From assembly GCA_023443125.1 (NCBI GenBank), contig JAEZVO010000081.1, forward strand, positions 1-64,000: a stretch of 64,000 nucleotides of DNA. The letters are read 5' to 3'. A program made the translations under genes and the position numbers. A model generated the notes under the pieces. That model saw only the letters and a list, made by a program, of their open reading frames with translations. It ran no database searches and was not told where the DNA came from. Position 1 is the first letter of the stretch. Each line of letters starts with the position of its first letter. This DNA is from Actinomycetes bacterium. GTDB taxonomy: Bacteria; Actinomycetota; Actinomycetes; Propionibacteriales; Propionibacteriaceae. Positions 33,065-42,035 of this stretch are shown here, one piece after another.

Positions 33065-34501
33065 ATGCTGGTCACTCCTATCCACGTTGAGCCGGCTTCC
33101 GAAATAGGCCCCGTGCATTTCATCGCCGCGGGTGGGGCCGGGATGAGCGGCATCGCGCGTCTCTACGTCGAATTGGGTATCAAGGTCACCGGCTCAGACC
33201 AGAGCGACTCGAGGGCGTTGCGTGAGCTGGAGCGCTCAGGTGCGACGGTATACGTCGGCCACGATCCTGCCCAGATCGCCGATGACGTGCAGACCGTCGT
33301 GATCTCCTCGGCGGTGCGCGAGAGCAACGTCGAACTCATGGAAGCGCGACGCCGTGGGCTGCGAGTCTGGCACCGCTCGGCTGCGCTCGCTGCGCTCATG
33401 CTCGGGCGCACCGGCATCGCCATCACCGGCACGCACGGCAAAACCACCACCACCGCCATGACCGCGGTGATGCTGAGCGAAGCCGGGACGAACCCGAGCT
33501 ACGTGATCGGCGGTCCACTGGTGACCACCGGCGTCAGCTCCGCCATCGGCAGCGGCGACCCCTTCGTCGTAGAAGCGGACGAATCGGACGGCTCCTTCCT
33601 GCAGTACCCGACGAAGATCGTCGTCATCACGAACGTCGAGGCCGATCACCTCGATAACTGGGGAACGCCCGCCGCCTACGCAGAGGGGTTCTACCAGTTC
33701 GCCACACAGCCGCTGGTCGAGACCATCATCATCGGCATCGACGATCACGGCGGCCGAGTGCTCGCCGAGCGTCTCATCGCCGAGGGGCGCGACGTGGTCA
33801 CTTACGGCGAGGCCGACGACGCCACCGTGCGGTTCCTGGACGTGCAGCCCACCGCGACGGGCTCCGTCGCGACGATCACCGATGGCCACGACTCGAGCAG
33901 CATCGAGCTGCAGGTGCCGGGCAACCACAACCTCGCCAACGCCGCCGCAGCGTACGCGGTGGGGCGCGCCGTCGGGCTGTCGCACGCAAGCGCGGTCGAG
34001 GCGCTCGAGACCTTCGTGGGCACGTTGCGACGCTTCCAGCTCGTCGCGAACACCGCGGGCGTGCGGGTCTACGACGACTACGCGCACCACCCGACGGAGA
34101 TCCGCGCAGCGCTCACCGCCGGACGCCGTGCGACGGAGGCCGGCAACGAAGCGACGGGCTTAGAAGGCAGGCTCATCGCCTGTTTCCAACCGCATCTGTT
34201 TTCACGCACGCTCGATTTCTGTGACGAGTTCGGAGAAGCGCTCACGGGTGCGGACATCGTCGTGGTCAACGACATCGAAGCGATCCGTGAAGACCCGATC
34301 CCCGGCGTGACCGGGCAGATCGTCGTCGACGCCGCCCGCAAGCATGGCGCTCGCGATGTGCGATTCGTCAAAGACAAGGGCGAGCTCCCCGACGTGCTCA
34401 ACGACATCGCGCGCCCTGGCGACCTCGTCATCACGCTCGGGGCAGGCGATGTGACCCTCGTCGGGCCGATGCTCGCGACGCTCCTGGAGCAACGTGAGTA
34501 G
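33065..34501 (+). CDS. murC: UDP-MurNAc:L-alanine ligase MurC
   Basis: This 478-residue enzyme is the first Mur ligase of the cytoplasmic pathway. The N-terminus HFIAAGGAGMSGIARLYVEL is the UDP-MurNAc-binding Rossmann unit, ATP loop GITGTHGKTTTTAM, then VVEADESDGSFLQY and YDDYAHHPTEIRAAL, and the C-terminal QPHLFSRT segment. It overlaps ftsQ by eight bases, so ftsQ translation is probably coupled to it. Confidence 0.95.
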   Translation: MLVTPIHVEPASEIGPVHFIAAGGAGMSGIARLYVELGIKVTGSDQSDSRALRELERSGATVYVGHDPAQIADDVQTVVISSAVRESNVELMEARRRGLRVWHRSAALAALMLGRTGIAITGTHGKTTTTAMTAVMLSEAGTNPSYVIGGPLVTTGVSSAIGSGDPFVVEADESDGSFLQYPTKIVVITNVEADHLDNWGTPAAYAEGFYQFATQPLVETIIIGIDDHGGRVLAERLIAEGRDVVTYGEADDATVRFLDVQPTATGSVATITDGHDSSSIELQVPGNHNLANAAAAYAVGRAVGLSHASAVEALETFVGTLRRFQLVANTAGVRVYDDYAHHPTEIRAALTAGRRATEAGNEATGLEGRLIACFQPHLFSRTLDFCDEFGEALTGADIVVVNDIEAIREDPIPGVTGQIVVDAARKHGARDVRFVKDKGELPDVLNDIARPGDLVITLGAGDVTLVGPMLATLLEQRE

Positions 34502-35210
34502 CCCCAGTGAGTTCGCGAAATCTGTACACGCCCAGCGTTCGAAGCGGCGTCTGAAGCTGTGGATCGGTATTGGCGTGGGGGTCCTCCTCGTCGCACTGGC
34601 GGGGTTTCTCGTCTGGTTGTTCCTGCTGTCCACCACTTTCTCGGCTGATGAAACGGTAGTGGAGGGGGAGCAACTGCTGACCAGCGATGCCATCAAGGAG
34701 GCCGCCGCGGTGCCCAAGAACGTGCCGCTCGCCCGTCTGAATACTGGTGCCATTAGGGAACGCGTCGAGGAACTTCCCGAAGTGCGTAGCGCTGATGTGA
34801 GCGTGGATTACCCGAACGCCGTGCGCATCCAGGTGCGCGAACGCGTGGCCATCTATCAGCTTGCGAAGGGCGAAGCCTTTGCCTGGGTAGATGCCGAAGG
34901 AGTGGAGTTCCGTACCGGGCAGGCACGTTCGAAGACGCTGCCTGAGGTGAAGCTCAGTCGCGACGGCGCACGCATCCGTCGTGATGTGGCTACTGTGGCG
35001 ACGCACATCCCGGAGGCCGCGAGGAAGCAGGTCACCCTGATCCGCGCCAAGTCCGTGGACCGCATCGAAGTGAGCCTTGAGGATCACCGGTCAATCGTGT
35101 GGGGGAGCGCCGACGAATCCGAGCTGAAATCAGAGGTCCTCGAAGCTCTGCTGAGCGTCGACGCGAAGGTGTACGACGTTTCCGCGCCCACGCACCCGAC
35201 GACGAAATAA
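34494..35210 (+). CDS. ftsQ: Divisome protein FtsQ (POTRA domain)
   Basis: This 238-residue bitopic protein has a basic cytoplasmic tail (about 25 residues), a membrane helix (LWIGIGVGVLLVALAGFLVW), then a POTRA domain (VVEGEQLLTSDAIKEAA, LPEVRSADVSVDYPN, VRIQVRERVAIYQL) and the FtsQ/DivIB C-terminal domain. It scaffolds FtsL and its partner in the divisome. The start is a GTG within the murC end. It is the last gene before a 133-bp spacer carrying the ftsZ promoter region. Confidence 0.9.
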   Translation: MSSPSEFAKSVHAQRSKRRLKLWIGIGVGVLLVALAGFLVWLFLLSTTFSADETVVEGEQLLTSDAIKEAAAVPKNVPLARLNTGAIRERVEELPEVRSADVSVDYPNAVRIQVRERVAIYQLAKGEAFAWVDAEGVEFRTGQARSKTLPEVKLSRDGARIRRDVATVATHIPEAARKQVTLIRAKSVDRIEVSLEDHRSIVWGSADESELKSEVLEALLSVDAKVYDVSAPTHPTTK

Positions 35211-35229
35211 TCACCGCGAACGGCAAACC

Positions 35230-35246
35230 CTCAAGTAGTACTTGAG
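35230..35246. promoter_or_regulatory. Palindromic operator-like site upstream of ftsZ
   Basis: CTCAAGTA and TACTTGAG flank a single central G, giving a 17-bp near-perfect palindrome. A further CTTGAG half-site follows at 35251-35256. The shape resembles MerR/SoxR-type operators, whose box also starts CTCAAG and ends CTTGAG. It lies about 100 bp before the ftsZ start, inside the ftsQ-ftsZ spacer, with TATGTT at 35271-35276 as a possible -10. The factor that binds is unknown. Confidence 0.55.
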
Positions 35247-35343
35247 ACAACTTGAGCCTTTTGGGCGTTGTATGTTGGACGCTACACGTTTTTATCCATA
35301 GCCTTCATGGGAAGAAAGTCTCCCCTTGGCCGAAAGGCAGACA

Positions 35344-36498
35344 ATGACAAGCGCATCTCAGAACTACCCAGCCGTGCTGAAGGTCGTCGGCGTCGGTGGC
35401 GGCGGCGTCAACGCAGTCAACCGCATGATCGAGGCCGGGCTGCGGGGCGTGGAGTTCATCGCAGTGAACACGGATGCGCAGGCGCTGCTCATGAGCGACG
35501 CGGACGTCAAGCTCGACATCGGCCGCGAACTGACGCGCGGCCTGGGCGCTGGCGCCGATCCGTCGAAAGGTCGTCAGGCAGCTGAAGACCACTCCGACGA
35601 GATCGAGGAGGCGCTGAAGGGCGCTGACATGGTCTTCGTCACCGCCGGTGAAGGCGGCGGCACCGGTACTGGTGCCGCACCCATCGTCGCGAAGATCGCC
35701 CGCTCGCTGGGCGCACTCACCATCGGTGTGGTCACACGCCCCTTCTCGTTCGAGGGCAAGCGTCGCTCTACGCAGGCGGACGCTGGTATCGACAACCTGC
35801 GCGAAGAGGTCGACACTCTCATCGTCATCCCGAATGACAAGCTCCTGGAGATGACCGACGTCGAGGTCTCCATCCTCGATGCGTTCAAGTCGGCCGACCA
35901 GGTGCTGCTGCAAGGTGTGTCCGGCATCACCGACCTCATCACCACCCCTGGCCTGATCAACCTCGACTTCGCCGACGTGCAGTCCATCATGAGCCAGGCC
36001 GGCTCCGCGCTCATGGGCATCGGCTCTGCCCGGGGTGAAGATCGCGCCCGCGTCGCTGCCGAAATGGCCATCAGCTCGCCGCTGCTCGAGGCCAGCATCG
36101 ACGGCGCTCGCGGCGTTCTGCTGTCGGTGGCCGGTGGCTCCGACCTCGGCCTGCTGGAGGTCTCCGGTGCCGCCAAGCTCATCGAGGAAGCAGCCCACGA
36201 CGAGGCAAACATCATCTGGGGTACCGTCATCGACGATGCCCTCGGCGACGAGGTGCGCGTCACGGTGATCGCCGCCGGCTTTGACGGCGGCGTCCCGAAG
36301 AAGCGTGAGCAGCAGCCTGCCGCTCAGCAGCGTGCGCCGCAGGGGAACCCGTCGGATCACCAGAAGCGCCCTGGTCAGCCGGCACAGGCACCGAGGGAAT
36401 CGAGCGACGTTCCGAAGGCTGGCCCCATGCCCTCGCCGCGCCCCATGGCGCCTCGTCCCGCCGACGACGATCTCGACGTGCCCGACTTCATGAAGTAA
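35344..36498 (+). CDS. ftsZ: Cell division GTPase FtsZ
   Basis: This 384-residue tubulin homologue has the signature loop GGGTGTG at 104-110, N-terminal VVGVGGGGVNAVNRMIE, NTDAQAL and a Pro/Gln-rich linker, ending with the conserved tail DDLDVPDFMK that docks SepF and other partners. The start is the ATG at 35344 after a GAAAGG site; the TTG six codons upstream is less likely. It stands behind its own spacer with a palindrome, so it can be transcribed apart from the mur genes. Confidence 0.97.
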   Translation: MTSASQNYPAVLKVVGVGGGGVNAVNRMIEAGLRGVEFIAVNTDAQALLMSDADVKLDIGRELTRGLGAGADPSKGRQAAEDHSDEIEEALKGADMVFVTAGEGGGTGTGAAPIVAKIARSLGALTIGVVTRPFSFEGKRRSTQADAGIDNLREEVDTLIVIPNDKLLEMTDVEVSILDAFKSADQVLLQGVSGITDLITTPGLINLDFADVQSIMSQAGSALMGIGSARGEDRARVAAEMAISSPLLEASIDGARGVLLSVAGGSDLGLLEVSGAAKLIEEAAHDEANIIWGTVIDDALGDEVRVTVIAAGFDGGVPKKREQQPAAQQRAPQGNPSDHQKRPGQPAQAPRESSDVPKAGPMPSPRPMAPRPADDDLDVPDFMK

Positions 36499-36595
36499 GG
36501 CCGAATCGCGCTGATCTCTCTGCGCGTCGCACCCGGTGCTTTTGCGTGTGGCTTGCTAGCCTTCAAGGGTACATAGTTCTCTTCAGGAGGCGACA

Positions 36596-37084
36596 GTGGG
36601 AGTTCGAAGCCTTGCGGCGTGGATGGGCCTGGTCGATGACGGTCGATACGACAGTCGTGACGATGAGCTGTCCGCTGATCTGACCGATGAGGTCATCGTC
36701 GGCGATGAGGAGCTCAGCGACGAGGCGAGCGCTGCGTTGCCCATGCAGCAGCCCACGCGCCCACGAACCCCTGCCAAGAACCGCCAAGAACCGGAGGTGG
36801 CCGACTTGAGCCGCATCGTGAGCGTCCGTCCGCGTTCCTACAACGAAGCGCGCGTCATCGGAGAGAACTTCCGCGACGGCGTACCCGTGATCATGAACCT
36901 CTCCGACATGGAGGAAGGCGACGACAAGCGGCTCGTCGACTTTGCTGCCGGCCTCATCTTCGGGCTCCGAGGCAATATTGAGCGCGTCTCGACGAAGGTA
37001 TTCCTGCTCTGCCCGGCAGGCCTCGTCGTTGGCCCCGAAGATAAAGAACGCATCGCTTCAGGCGGGTTCTTCAACCAGAGCTGA
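36596..37084 (+). CDS. sepF: Cell division protein SepF
   Basis: This 162-residue protein has an N-terminal amphipathic membrane-binding helix (VRSLAAWMGLVDD), an acidic/proline linker and the DUF552 core (IVSVRPRSYNEARVIGENFR, VIMNLSDMEEGDDKRLVDF, AAGLIFGLRGNIERVS). SepF anchors the FtsZ ring to the membrane in actinobacteria, which lack FtsA. It begins with GTG after AGGAGG. Only two bases separate its stop from the yggT gene. Confidence 0.94.
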   Translation: MGVRSLAAWMGLVDDGRYDSRDDELSADLTDEVIVGDEELSDEASAALPMQQPTRPRTPAKNRQEPEVADLSRIVSVRPRSYNEARVIGENFRDGVPVIMNLSDMEEGDDKRLVDFAAGLIFGLRGNIERVSTKVFLLCPAGLVVGPEDKERIASGGFFNQS

Positions 37085-37086
37085 CG

Positions 37087-37371
37087 GTGGTTGCCTTCGT
37101 CTGCTGGTGGATCCTCACGCTGTACGTGTGGATCCTGATTGGGCGAATCTTCATTTCCTGGATTCCCCAGTTTTCTCCCGGCTGGATGCCCAAGGGCCTG
37201 GTGCTGGTGCTCGTGGAGGGCATCTACACCATCACCGACCCGCCGGTCAGATGGGTGCAGAAGGTTGTGCCACCGCTGCGCATTGGCAACGTGGCACTCG
37301 ATATGTCGGTGCTCGTGCTGATTATCGGGCTGCAGGTGTGCCAGGTGTTGCTGCGTTTCATCCCGTTTTGA
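37087..37371 (+). CDS. YggT family membrane protein
   Basis: This 94-residue protein has two hydrophobic segments, one at each end (VAFVCWWILTLYVWILIG and VLVLIIGLQVCQVLLRF), joined by a loop with ITDPPVRWVQKVVPPLRIG, the YggT signature. Members sit between sepF and divIVA across Actinomycetota and Firmicutes and are thought to help in membrane or division organisation, without a defined activity. It starts with GTG 2 bp after sepF. Confidence 0.9.
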   Translation: MVAFVCWWILTLYVWILIGRIFISWIPQFSPGWMPKGLVLVLVEGIYTITDPPVRWVQKVVPPLRIGNVALDMSVLVLIIGLQVCQVLLRFIPF

Positions 37372-37475
37372 CGTGCCCTGGACGGCGTGTGGGGCTCGTC
37401 CTTTAGAATGATTCGACGGATGCCGCTAGGCTAACCTGATAAACAACCGAGTTTTTCTCATAGTTTGGAGCGCAC

Positions 37476-38480
37476 ATGAGCCTCACTCTTGAAGAGGTGC
37501 GTCGGATCCGTTTTCGCATGGCACGTCCGCGCGAAACGGGCTACGCGGTAGCAGACGTTGACAACTTCATCGACAAGGTGGAGGAGAGCTTCGCCGCATT
37601 CGAGAACGACCGCGACGTGATGCGGCGTGAGCTCGAATCCGCATCGACCGGGGCACCAGTTGACAACGACGGTGAGCTCAACGAGGCCCGCCAGCAGATC
37701 GCCGCGAAGGACGAAGAGCTGCAGAAGCTCCGTGCAGAGCTGGAGCGCGCACGTAGCGAGGCTGGGCAGCAGTCCGCGCAACCGGCGGAGGTCGCCCCTG
37801 TCGCTGGCCAGAATGAGGAGCAGTACCGCCGCCTCGAGGCAGCCAACCAGGATCTGCAGCAGCAGAATCGTCAACTCGAAGAGCAGAATGCCCAGCTGCG
37901 TGCGCAGCTGGAGCAGACTCGCAGCGAGCTGAACCAGTCCCGCAACGACCGCATCGCGAGCGTCGCCGGCCAGCCGCAGGCACTCACGGTGCACGCCGCG
38001 GAAGATGCCGCACCCGCGGTGACGAGGCTCGTGCAGATTGCGACGGAGCAGGCCTCCACACTGGTGTCCGAGGCTGAGGCCGAGGCGTCGCGCAAGCTGG
38101 CTGACGCGGAACAGCGTGCTACTGAGATCAAGACGGATGCCCGCACCCGTGCGGAGCGCATCGAGTCCGAGGCTCGCGTGAACGCCGAGCAGATGACCTC
38201 CGACGCGGAAAGCCGCGCCGCGCGTCTCGACTCCGATACGGAGGCGAAGCGGTCCGAGCTGTTTGCTGATCTCGAGCGCGAGCAGGGCGAACTCACTGGC
38301 AAGGTGGAAGCACTGCGCAACTTCGAATCGCAGTACCGCACCAATCTCACCGGTTCGCTGCAGAAGATGCTCGCCTCGCTGGGCGAAGACCACCCTGAGC
38401 CGCAGGATGTTCCTGAGTTGGCACAGGCCCAGTCGGATACTCCGCGCCTGGATGCCCTCGCGGGCAGTGACGAGCAGTAA
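37476..38480 (+). CDS. wag31: DivIVA/Wag31 polar growth protein
   Basis: This 334-residue cytoplasmic coiled-coil protein has an N-terminal lipid-binding domain MSLTLEEVRRIRFRMARP followed by ETGYAVADVDNFIDKVEESF, then long heptad-rich segments (about residues 60-150 and 180-300) rich in Gln, Glu, Ala and Arg. DivIVA marks curved membrane at poles and septum and directs wall growth in actinobacteria. It is preceded by a 104-bp spacer containing a TAGAAT -10-like hexamer (37404-37409), suggesting its own promoter, and followed by a strong terminator. Confidence 0.93.
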   Translation: MSLTLEEVRRIRFRMARPRETGYAVADVDNFIDKVEESFAAFENDRDVMRRELESASTGAPVDNDGELNEARQQIAAKDEELQKLRAELERARSEAGQQSAQPAEVAPVAGQNEEQYRRLEAANQDLQQQNRQLEEQNAQLRAQLEQTRSELNQSRNDRIASVAGQPQALTVHAAEDAAPAVTRLVQIATEQASTLVSEAEAEASRKLADAEQRATEIKTDARTRAERIESEARVNAEQMTSDAESRAARLDSDTEAKRSELFADLEREQGELTGKVEALRNFESQYRTNLTGSLQKMLASLGEDHPEPQDVPELAQAQSDTPRLDALAGSDEQ

Positions 38481-38502
38481 GTTCGACGCTTCCTACTTGA
38501 TC

Positions 38503-38543
38503 GCGAGGTCGCACCGTACTGGGGTGCGGCCTCGCCGCTCTTT
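38503..38543 (+). terminator. Intrinsic terminator after divIVA
   Basis: Arms 38503-38515 (GCGAGGTCGCACC) and 38523-38535 (GGTGCGGCCTCGC) pair over 13 positions with one G-U pair and a 7-nt loop, followed by a short T-rich stretch (CTCTTTG). It closes the dcw transcription unit. Confidence 0.75.
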
Positions 38544-38605
38544 GTAGGCCGCTCAACTCGTGGTGTACGATCCCCTGCACAGTATCCGAACGAGAAGGTC
38601 TCACC

Positions 38606-39022
38606 ATGGCTGAACAGAAGTCACCCGACGTGGCATTGCCCGTCTTGGAAGGCGAAGATCCCTGGACTCCCGAGGAAATTCAGGAGCAGCGCGACGAGCT
38701 CGTCGCCGAACTGGAACGCGTCGAAAAGCGCGTCGAAGAAAATGAGGCGGATCTCGCAGAATTCCTGACGGGCGGCAACGACGGTGCTGGCCGTGACCCG
38801 GCCGACGTCGGGTCGAGCAACTTCGAGCGCGACCAGGAGCTGTCGCTCGCGGCCAACGTCAAGGAGATGGCCGACCAGCTGCGCCAAGCGCTGAACCTTT
38901 TCGACGCTGGCGAGTATGGATACTGCGAGGTGTGCGGCGAACCGATCGGCAAGGGACGTCTCCAAGTGTTCCCGCGCGCAACACTGTGCGTGCGGTGCAA
39001 GCAGCGCGAGGAACGGCGCTGA
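38606..39022 (+). CDS. TraR/DksA-type C4 zinc-finger protein
   Basis: This 138-residue protein has acidic helices first (DPWTPEEIQEQRDELVAELE), then a glycine-rich spacer, and the C-terminal C4 finger YGYCEVCGEPIGKGRLQVFP ending with ATLCVRCKQREER. Proteins of this group may bind the secondary channel of RNA polymerase, as DksA does, although the acidic coiled-coil tip of DksA is not clearly preserved here. The gene has a GAGAAGG site and follows a TACGAT -10-like box. The lspA reading frame overlaps its 3' end. Confidence 0.85.
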   Translation: MAEQKSPDVALPVLEGEDPWTPEEIQEQRDELVAELERVEKRVEENEADLAEFLTGGNDGAGRDPADVGSSNFERDQELSLAANVKEMADQLRQALNLFDAGEYGYCEVCGEPIGKGRLQVFPRATLCVRCKQREERR

Positions 39023-39528
39023 ACCGCGCGCTCGTGCTCATCGCCTCGGGGCTGTGGCTGCTGGGGCTATCTGTCGACCAGCTCACGAAGCTCGCGGCAT
39101 TGGCTTACCTGGAGCCCGGCGTCCCTGGCGCTTGGGTCCTCGGAGCGCTCAGGCTGCAACTCATATTCAACCCCGGTGCAGCTTTCGGCATGGGGGAGAG
39201 CGCGACCGTCGTGTTCTCGCTGTTCGCTATCGCGGCCACCGCAGTATGCATCTTCGTCGGGCTCCCCAGAATCACCCGCGGCTGGCATGCACTCACGCTG
39301 GGGCTGCTGCTCGCGGGCATCACGGGCAATCTTGTCGACCGCATCGTCCGCCCGCCGTCGGTGCTGCACGGGCACGTCGTCGACTTCATTCAGTTGCGTG
39401 GCTTCGCCATCTTCAACGTCGCAGACATCTGTATCACGGCTGCCGCAGCGCTGCTGATCGTGATGAGCGTCGTGGGTGAGGAACGTCGAGCGGAGAAAGC
39501 CGGGGAGGCCGAGGGGAATCGAGCATGA
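38995..39528 (+). CDS. lspA: Lipoprotein signal peptidase LspA
   Basis: This aspartyl peptidase of the membrane removes signal peptides from lipidated prolipoproteins. Recognisable parts: LGLSVDQLTKLAAL, NPGAAFGMGES, TGNLVDRIVRPP (first catalytic Asp) and FAIFNVADICIT (second Asp), with four membrane segments. The start is uncertain. GTG at 38995 gives 177 residues, GTG at 39034 gives 164 and begins directly with the first membrane helix; neither has a convincing ribosome site, so translation may depend on the overlapping upstream gene. The stop overlaps the next ATG. Confidence 0.9.
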   Translation: MQAARGTALNRALVLIASGLWLLGLSVDQLTKLAALAYLEPGVPGAWVLGALRLQLIFNPGAAFGMGESATVVFSLFAIAATAVCIFVGLPRITRGWHALTLGLLLAGITGNLVDRIVRPPSVLHGHVVDFIQLRGFAIFNVADICITAAAALLIVMSVVGEERRAEKAGEAEGNRA

Positions 39529-40448
39529 GCGTGTTCCTCATTCCGGACACCTTCGACGGGGAACGCGTCGATGTTGTTGCGGCTCGGATCAGTGGCTACA
39601 GCAGGTCAAAGATTGAAACCATGTTGCAAGCCGGCGGTCTCACGCTGGACGGTGCGACTGTGGTGAAGGGTTCGCAGCGGGTGACGGCAGGCGCCATGTT
39701 GGAAGTGGTCGACGAGGCTGCGCCCGCCCCGCTCAGCGTCGAGCCACGCGTTGCGGAGGGCTTACGCATCCTTCACGAGGACGCGGACATTGTCGTGGTG
39801 GACAAGCCCGTCGGTGTGGCGGCACACCCGAGCCTTGGTTGGGAAGGGCCGAGCGTGGTCGAACACCTGCTGCACGTCGGCGTGCCGATTGCCACCTCAG
39901 GTGCGGCGGAGCGGCAGGGCATTGTGCAGCGCCTCGATGTTGGCACGTCGGGCGTCATGGTCGTCGCGAAAAGTGAACACGCCTACAGCGTGCTAAAGCA
40001 AGCGTTTCGGGACAGGACAGTGGAGAAGGTGTACCACGCGCTCGTGCAGGGACATCCGGATCCTTTCCAAGGCACGATCGAGGCCCCGATCGGACGTCAC
40101 CCCGGCCACGATTGGAAGATGGCTGTGGTGGACGGCGGACGTCATGCCATCACGCACTACGACACGCTGGAGGCACACCGTCGAGCCACCCTTGTGCGAG
40201 TGCATCTTGAGACGGGCAGGACGCATCAGATCCGCGTGCACATGGCCGCGATCGGTCACCCGTGCGCTGGCGATCCCTTGTACGGCGCAGACCCCACGCT
40301 GGCGGAGACGCTGGGGCTGCAGCGGCAGTGGCTGCACGCCGTCGAGCTGGGATTCATCCACCCGGGCACGGGCGAACCCGTTCGGTTCTGTTCTGAGTAT
40401 CCCGACGATTTGCGCGCAGCGCTCGAATACGTACGCACTGACGTCTGA
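39525..40448 (+). CDS. RluA-family pseudouridine synthase (RluD-like)
   Basis: This 307-residue enzyme has an N-terminal S4-like RNA-binding domain (VDVVAARISGYSRSKIETML) and the catalytic domain with VQRLDVGTSGVMVVAK, where the Asp in RLDxxTSG is the catalytic residue, and the LETGRTHQIRVHMAAIGHPC motif. It isomerises uridines in rRNA (RluD-type positions of 23S). It follows lspA with an ATGA overlap, the usual lspA-rluD pair. Confidence 0.93.
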   Translation: MSVFLIPDTFDGERVDVVAARISGYSRSKIETMLQAGGLTLDGATVVKGSQRVTAGAMLEVVDEAAPAPLSVEPRVAEGLRILHEDADIVVVDKPVGVAAHPSLGWEGPSVVEHLLHVGVPIATSGAAERQGIVQRLDVGTSGVMVVAKSEHAYSVLKQAFRDRTVEKVYHALVQGHPDPFQGTIEAPIGRHPGHDWKMAVVDGGRHAITHYDTLEAHRRATLVRVHLETGRTHQIRVHMAAIGHPCAGDPLYGADPTLAETLGLQRQWLHAVELGFIHPGTGEPVRFCSEYPDDLRAALEYVRTDV

Positions 40449-40528
40449 TTTGCGTGGACGATCGTGCAGCGATCTGTCCGATACGTGCCACAACTCGACG
40501 CCCCCTCCGGTTCGCGCCAAGTCTCTAG

Positions 40529-40534
40529 TAGGGT
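40529..40534 (+). promoter_or_regulatory. Likely -10 box of a leaderless pyk transcript
   Basis: TAGGGT lies eight bases before the pyk GTG, so transcription would start at or next to the start codon and give an mRNA with little or no leader. No ribosome site precedes the GTG. No convincing -35 is present. Confidence 0.45.
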
Positions 40535-40541
40535 TGGGTCC

Positions 40542-41966
40542 GTGCGTAGAGCAAAGATTGTATGTACCCTCGGCCCAGCAACTGAATCCGTTGATCGCCT
40601 TGTGGAGCTCATCCAGGCGGGCATGAACGTCGCCCGTTTGAACATGAGCCACGGCGATTACACTGAACACTTCACCCGCCTGCAAAACGTCCGCGAGGCA
40701 GCCCAGATCACCGGGCAGACCGTCGGCGTATTTGCGGATTTGCAGGGCCCGAAGATTCGGCTCGGCAAGTTCGAGAGCGACGAACCGTATCCGCTCGCGA
40801 ATGGCGACCAATTCACCATCACCACCGACGACATCGTCGGCACCAAGGACCGCGTGTCCACCACCTACAAGGGGCTGCCTGGCGATGTGAAGCCAGGAGA
40901 TTCCCTCCTCATCGACGACGGCAAGGTCGGCCTGCGCGTCAAGGAAGTGACCGGCAACGACATCGTCACCGAAGTGACAGTCGAAGGCCCTGTGTCCAAC
41001 AACAAGGGCATCAACGTTCCCGGCGCGGCCGTCTCCGTACCGGCGCTATCCGAGAAGGATGAGCATGACCTGCGCTGGGCGCTCCAGCACGGCGTCGACA
41101 TGATCGCCTTGTCGTTCGTGCGTTCTGGCGACGACATCAAGCGCGTGCACGAAATCATGGACGAGGAAGGTCGCCGCACCCCGGTGATCGCCAAGCTCGA
41201 GAAGCCGCAGGCCATCGAGAACCTGCCGGCCATCATCGACTCGTTCGACGCGTTCATGGTTGCCCGTGGCGACCTGGGTGTCGAGCTTCCGCTTGAGGAC
41301 GTCCCGCTGGTGCAGAAGCAGATCATCCGCGCCGCACGCAAGTGGGCGAAGCCGGTGATCGTCGCCACCCAGATGCTCGACTCCATGATCGCCAACCCCC
41401 GCCCGACGCGTGCGGAGGCATCCGACGTCGCCAACGCCATCCTCGACGGCGCCGACGCGGTGATGCTCTCCGGCGAGACCTCCGTCGGCGAATACCCGGT
41501 GCTCACCGTCGCCACTATGGCTCGCATCGTCGAGACCACGGAGAAGGAAGGCCACTCGGAGATCCACCACATCGACTGGGATCCGCACACCACTGGTGGC
41601 ATCCTGGCCAAGGCTGCGGCGGAAGTCGCCGAGCGTCTCAATGCTCGCTACCTCGTCGCCTTCACGAAGTCGGGTGACACCGGACGTCGTCTGTCGCGTC
41701 TGCGTTCGCCCATCCCGATGCTCGTGTTCTCCCCGGAAGAGGCCACACGTCAGCAGATGACACTCTCGTGGGGCGTCGACACGGTCGTCACCCCGCATTT
41801 CGAGGCGCAGGAGGAGATGGTCGAATCGCTCGACAACTACCTGCGTAGCCACGGCATGGTCGAGGTTGGCGAGCGCGTTGTGATTCTTTCTGGCCTGCCG
41901 ATGGGCGTCGTGGGTAAAACCAACAACCTGCGCGTCCACCGCTTCAAGGATCTCGACGAGCACTGA
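40542..41966 (+). CDS. pyk: Pyruvate kinase
   Basis: This 474-residue glycolytic enzyme converts phosphoenolpyruvate and ADP to pyruvate and ATP. The N-terminus VRRAKIVCTLGPATES, NVARLNMSHGDY, DLQGPKIRLG, the catalytic-Lys segment PVIAKLEKPQAIENL, MVARGDLGVELPLEDVPLVQ and the MLSGETSVGEYP loop are all present. The C-terminal allosteric domain is complete. The GTG at 40542 fits the family N-terminus; the longer in-frame opening is rejected. It ends before a strong terminator. Confidence 0.96.
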   Translation: MRRAKIVCTLGPATESVDRLVELIQAGMNVARLNMSHGDYTEHFTRLQNVREAAQITGQTVGVFADLQGPKIRLGKFESDEPYPLANGDQFTITTDDIVGTKDRVSTTYKGLPGDVKPGDSLLIDDGKVGLRVKEVTGNDIVTEVTVEGPVSNNKGINVPGAAVSVPALSEKDEHDLRWALQHGVDMIALSFVRSGDDIKRVHEIMDEEGRRTPVIAKLEKPQAIENLPAIIDSFDAFMVARGDLGVELPLEDVPLVQKQIIRAARKWAKPVIVATQMLDSMIANPRPTRAEASDVANAILDGADAVMLSGETSVGEYPVLTVATMARIVETTEKEGHSEIHHIDWDPHTTGGILAKAAAEVAERLNARYLVAFTKSGDTGRRLSRLRSPIPMLVFSPEEATRQQMTLSWGVDTVVTPHFEAQEEMVESLDNYLRSHGMVEVGERVVILSGLPMGVVGKTNNLRVHRFKDLDEH

Positions 41967-41982
41967 CAGATACGAAACGAAC

Positions 41983-42026
41983 GGTGGGTGGTCGCGCGAG
42001 AGATGTCACGCGGCCACCCACCATTT
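41983..42026 (+). terminator. Intrinsic terminator after pyk
   Basis: GGTGGGTGGTCGCG (41983-41996) and CGCGGCCACCCACC (42009-42022) pair over 14 positions with one G-U pair, loop 12 nt, followed by ATTTTG. It ends plus-strand pyk transcription; the minus-strand tRNA gene ends just beyond. Confidence 0.85.
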
Positions 42027-42035
42027 TGTGTGCGG

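Noticed and set aside
37368..37409. TTGACG and TAGAAT as one divIVA promoter
   Set aside because: The spacing is 30 bases, too long; only the TAGAAT hexamer is kept as a possible -10.
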